NCBI GenBank assembly: GCA_947584375.1 | Contig: CANPWL010000001.1 | Location: forward strand, 1 to 64,000 | Length of the DNA: 64,000 nucleotides | Direction of reading: 5' to 3' | DNA from: an uncultured Clostridia bacterium | Lineage (GTDB): Bacteria > Bacillota > Clostridia > Oscillospirales > Ruminococcaceae | Part shown: positions 61,692-64,000 of the stretch, one piece after another | Layout: every line of letters begins with the position of its first letter | Numbering within the stretch: position 1 is the first letter of the stretch | Translations under genes and position numbers: made by a program | Notes under the pieces: model-generated | The model's database searches: none | The model's input: the letters and a program-made list of their open reading frames with translations, nothing else | Told to the model about the DNA's origin: nothing

Positions 61692-62469
61692 CTAAGTTTT
61701 TCCTTTCAAATACTACATCATCATATATAGGTGTAAAACCTATTTCGGTATAGTAGCTTACATTATAGTTCCTTGCAAAAAGCTGAACAGAAAATCCATC
61801 ATTATTTAATCTTTCTCCAAGCCAGTATAAAAGCTCTCTTGCATGATGCTTTCCACGTTCTTTCGGAATTGTTGCAACGTGACTTACAAAAGCGATTCCG
61901 TCAATAATATACTGGATAGTTGCGGAAGAACAGTTTTTTAGTGTAAAGCTTTGTGAAAGCCCCTTCCTTATTCTATGAGACATATCGGTAAGCCACAGCG
62001 AATAAGAGTTTCTTATTGCCGGAAAGCTGGTTGCCAAAATATCATAAACATCGTCAAGTTTAGGAAATTCATTTACATCAAGCTTTGGAATATGATTTTT
62101 GCATACAAACTCAAACATAGTTCTGTCAAACGCATTATAATCTTCACTTATAAGAAAGCTTAGTCTATTGGAATAATATGCTTCGATCTCAACAGTAACA
62201 GGCTTTGTCATAAAAATCAAAGTTGCAAGTTCAGAAATCTCGTCATCAGAAAGAATATGATCCTCAAAAACAGAAACAACCATTGACGCATTAAAAATAG
62301 ATACCACAGCGTCATTACATGATACCCCATTTTCACGTACAAAATAAAATCTGCAAAAATCATAGCTTATACCATATGCTAAAAAATGTGACTTTATTCG
62401 TCTTGAATAATGATTTTTCTCAAGAGTATTAAGCAGCTTTTCTGTTATATCGTGAGTTTCAGTTATCAT
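61684..62469 (-). CDS. GNAT-family acetyltransferase-like protein
   Basis: This is a 261-residue protein. The C-terminal half is a GNAT fold (about 165-255): HVATIPKERGKHHARELLYWLGERL carries the acetyl-CoA pyrophosphate loop in a diverged form, and YYTEIGFTPIYD closes the site. The N-terminal 150 residues have no recognised domain. The substrate is unknown. It precedes the YnbB-like gene, overlapping it, and carries the double-SD hairpin leader seen at ysxC, galU and the RING gene. Confidence 0.75.
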   Translation of the reverse strand: MITETHDITEKLLNTLEKNHYSRRIKSHFLAYGISYDFCRFYFVRENGVSCNDAVVSIFNASMVVSVFEDHILSDDEISELATLIFMTKPVTVEIEAYYSNRLSFLISEDYNAFDRTMFEFVCKNHIPKLDVNEFPKLDDVYDILATSFPAIRNSYSLWLTDMSHRIRKGLSQSFTLKNCSSATIQYIIDGIAFVSHVATIPKERGKHHARELLYWLGERLNNDGFSVQLFARNYNVSYYTEIGFTPIYDDVVFERKNLDG

Positions 62470-62503
62470 TTATATGACCTCGCCCCTTAAGGGACATTCC
62501 TCC
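62470..62503 (-). promoter_or_regulatory. Double-SD hairpin leader of the GNAT gene
   Basis: GGAGG (62503-62499), ten bases, AAGGGG (62488-62483), thirteen bases, ATG. GTCCC pairs with GGGGC around TTAA. Confidence 0.55.
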
Positions 62504-62531
62504 GTTTAAGTTTATTTCTAACATTACTTTC

Positions 62532-63551
62532 TTATCTGTTATAAAGCTTTTCTGTAACAAGCTTTATAAGTGTAAGCGAATTTTTCATATCATCCTTTTT
62601 TGCCATGCATGACGGAGAATGTATATATCTGCAAGGAACAGAAACAGCTAATGTCTTTACTCCGCCCCTTGAAATATGAATTGCTCCGGCGTCATTTCCG
62701 CCGGCTATCATTGTTTTAGTCTGGCAGGGTATATTATTTTCCCTTGCCGTGTCCAACGCCAAATTATAAAGCTCTTTATTATATATTGTTGAGCGATCCA
62801 TAAATGTTACAACAGGTCCGCTGCCGCATTTGCATACTGACTTTTCACCGTCTGCTGACGGAATATCAGCCGCAGTTGTAGCCTCAATAACAATCGCATA
62901 GTCAGGGTCAACAGTATAAGAAGCTGCCGTTGCTCCCCTAAGTCCTACCTCCTCCTGAACAACAAATGTGAAGTATGCGTCATACTCCAGTTCGCTTTCA
63001 ATAAGTTCAAGCAAAACCGCACAACCGAATCTGTCATCAATCGCCTTTGACATTACAAATCCTTCGCCAAACTCTATATAATCGGATTTAAAACAAACGC
63101 TGTCTCCTAATGAAACTATTTTTTCCGCTTCACTTCTGTTATTAGCACCTATGTCAACAGTCAACTTATCAAAGGGAACAGCTTTATCCCTTTCATCTTT
63201 TGAAAGGTTGTGAATTGCAACACCTCCGACTACTCCTATTGTATTATTCTTTCCGACAGTTACCTGACGTCCGAAAACAACTCTGGGATCAACTCCGCCT
63301 ACACTTTCTACTTTTAAACTTCCATCATCGTTTATATATTTAACTATCAATCCTACCTCATCCATATGAGCAGACAACAAAACTTTATTCTTAGGAGTAT
63401 TTCTGCCTTTTTTAAACGCAATAATATTACCCAAATTATCGACCTTATACTCGCATTTACCGGAAATTCGTGAGATAATATAACTTCTTATTTTCTCCTC
63501 GTCGCCTGAAATCCCGTTTAAAACACAGAGGTCGCACAATGTATCAAACAT
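62532..63551 (-). CDS. M42-family metallo-aminopeptidase
   Basis: This 339-residue dodecameric-type glutamyl or general aminopeptidase is in the family once named cellulase M. Zinc ligands are visible in LLSAHMDEVGLIV, in KAIDDRFGCAVLLELI, and in the terminal His of RYIHSPSC. The catalytic Glu pair is in VVQEEVGLRGA. It recycles peptides in the cytosol. It overlaps the stop of the next M42 gene by eight bases, so the two are coupled and may form a mixed complex. Confidence 0.94.
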   Translation of the reverse strand: MFDTLCDLCVLNGISGDEEKIRSYIISRISGKCEYKVDNLGNIIAFKKGRNTPKNKVLLSAHMDEVGLIVKYINDDGSLKVESVGGVDPRVVFGRQVTVGKNNTIGVVGGVAIHNLSKDERDKAVPFDKLTVDIGANNRSEAEKIVSLGDSVCFKSDYIEFGEGFVMSKAIDDRFGCAVLLELIESELEYDAYFTFVVQEEVGLRGATAASYTVDPDYAIVIEATTAADIPSADGEKSVCKCGSGPVVTFMDRSTIYNKELYNLALDTARENNIPCQTKTMIAGGNDAGAIHISRGGVKTLAVSVPCRYIHSPSCMAKKDDMKNSLTLIKLVTEKLYNR

Positions 63552-64000
63552 CAGCTTTCACCCCGTTTCTTAAAAACTCCGCAATAAGACAAGCTGAACT
63601 TTCAATATCCGATATTGAAATGATCTCAACAGGGGTATGCATATATTTAAGCGGTATTGAAACGGTAACCGTCTTTACTCCGCCTCTGGTTATGCCGATA
63701 GCGTCGGCGTTTGTACCTGTTGTTCCGCCCATGACCTCAATCTGATAAGGAATATCTTTTTCTTTTGCAATACGAATAAGCCTGTCTGAAAAATCCCTTG
63801 AAAGAGATGGTGAAATACCGATCATAGGACCTTTTTTAATGATCCCGCAGGTATCTTTTTTATCGCCATCAACTTTTGCAAAGGAGACGTCAACTGCTAT
63901 TGCCATATCGGGGTTTATCTTATATGCCGAAGTTTTTGCTCCACGCTCACCTGTTTCCTCCTGTGATGATAACACCACTGAAATCGAACAGTTAAGGCTT
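63544..64000 (-). CDS. M42-family metallo-aminopeptidase, N-terminus beyond the window
   Basis: This is the C-terminal part (at least 151 residues) of a second M42 peptidase; the frame runs on past base 64000 without a start. The catalytic Glu pair is in SSQEETGERGA, the zinc Asp in IAVDVSF, and the last zinc His in LKYMHTP. The HMDE motif lies outside the window. It is upstream of and coupled to the 339-residue paralogue. Confidence 0.9.
   Translation of the reverse strand, partial: SLNCSISVVLSSQEETGERGAKTSAYKINPDMAIAVDVSFAKVDGDKKDTCGIIKKGPMIGISPSLSRDFSDRLIRIAKEKDIPYQIEVMGGTTGTNADAIGITRGGVKTVTVSIPLKYMHTPVEIISISDIESSACLIAEFLRNGVKADV

Overview
The window is AT-rich, low-GC Gram-positive chromosome. 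I read it as a Clostridia member, probably Oscillospiraceae/Ruminococcaceae. The evidence is an IspH-ribosomal protein S1 fusion, the rpsF-ssb-rpsR, rpsO-pnp and hprK-murB-rapZ-whiA-dnaE gene neighbourhoods, a TepA/YlzJ/FtsK cluster of the spore-former type, and a secreted GH5 glucanase with a lysine-rich C-terminal domain. Nearly all genes are core housekeeping genes on the minus strand. I see no prophage, IS element, CRISPR array or defence island. The species assignment is inference.

Layout. 0.2-3.3 kb: ysxC and lon. 3.6-7.0 kb: a LysR regulator of the streptococcal MetR/MtaR type, convergent with metE. 7.2-8.4 kb: rpsF-ssb-rpsR operon with its own promoter and leader hairpin. 8.4-10.4 kb: galU and a RING/zinc-ribbon membrane protein. 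10.7-12.6 kb: prfB, tRNA-Thr(GGT), rpmB. 12.7-21.2 kb: envelope and secretion genes (LtaS-like transferase, GH5 enzyme, paired ABC exporter). 21.4-32.9 kb: a long minus-strand run: tepA, ylzJ-like, uppP, ftsK, MBL hydrolase, DUF3006, RpiR regulator, flavoprotein, cmk-plsC fusion, ispH-S1 fusion. 33.2-37.8 kb: plus-strand aconitase, membrane protein, NADP-isocitrate dehydrogenase, rex. 38-46.6 kb: yfbR-like, sodium-pump decarboxylase beta and gamma subunits, comF, recD2, pnp, rpsO. 46.8-55.4 kb: folD, lgt, two M16 peptidase-like genes, a hairpin-rich repeat, dnaE. 55.5-64 kb: whiA, rapZ, murB, PHP phosphatase, hprK, a YnbB-like PLP enzyme, a GNAT protein and two tandem M42 peptidases, the last cut by the window edge.

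How they work together. Aconitase and isocitrate dehydrogenase make 2-oxoglutarate. Rex, last gene of the same operon, has a near-perfect operator over the aconitase promoter, so the pathway looks redox-controlled with autoregulation. metE has a MET-box-like site near -67 and a promoter without a good -35, which fits activation by the neighbouring LysR protein.

The least explained signal is a fixed leader architecture, GGAGG-N10-(A/T)AGG(A/G)G-N13-start codon, with a hairpin around the second purine block. It precedes four unrelated genes (ysxC, galU, the RING protein, the GNAT protein), and a half copy precedes the RpiR regulator. I offer it as a candidate undescribed translational or RNA element.
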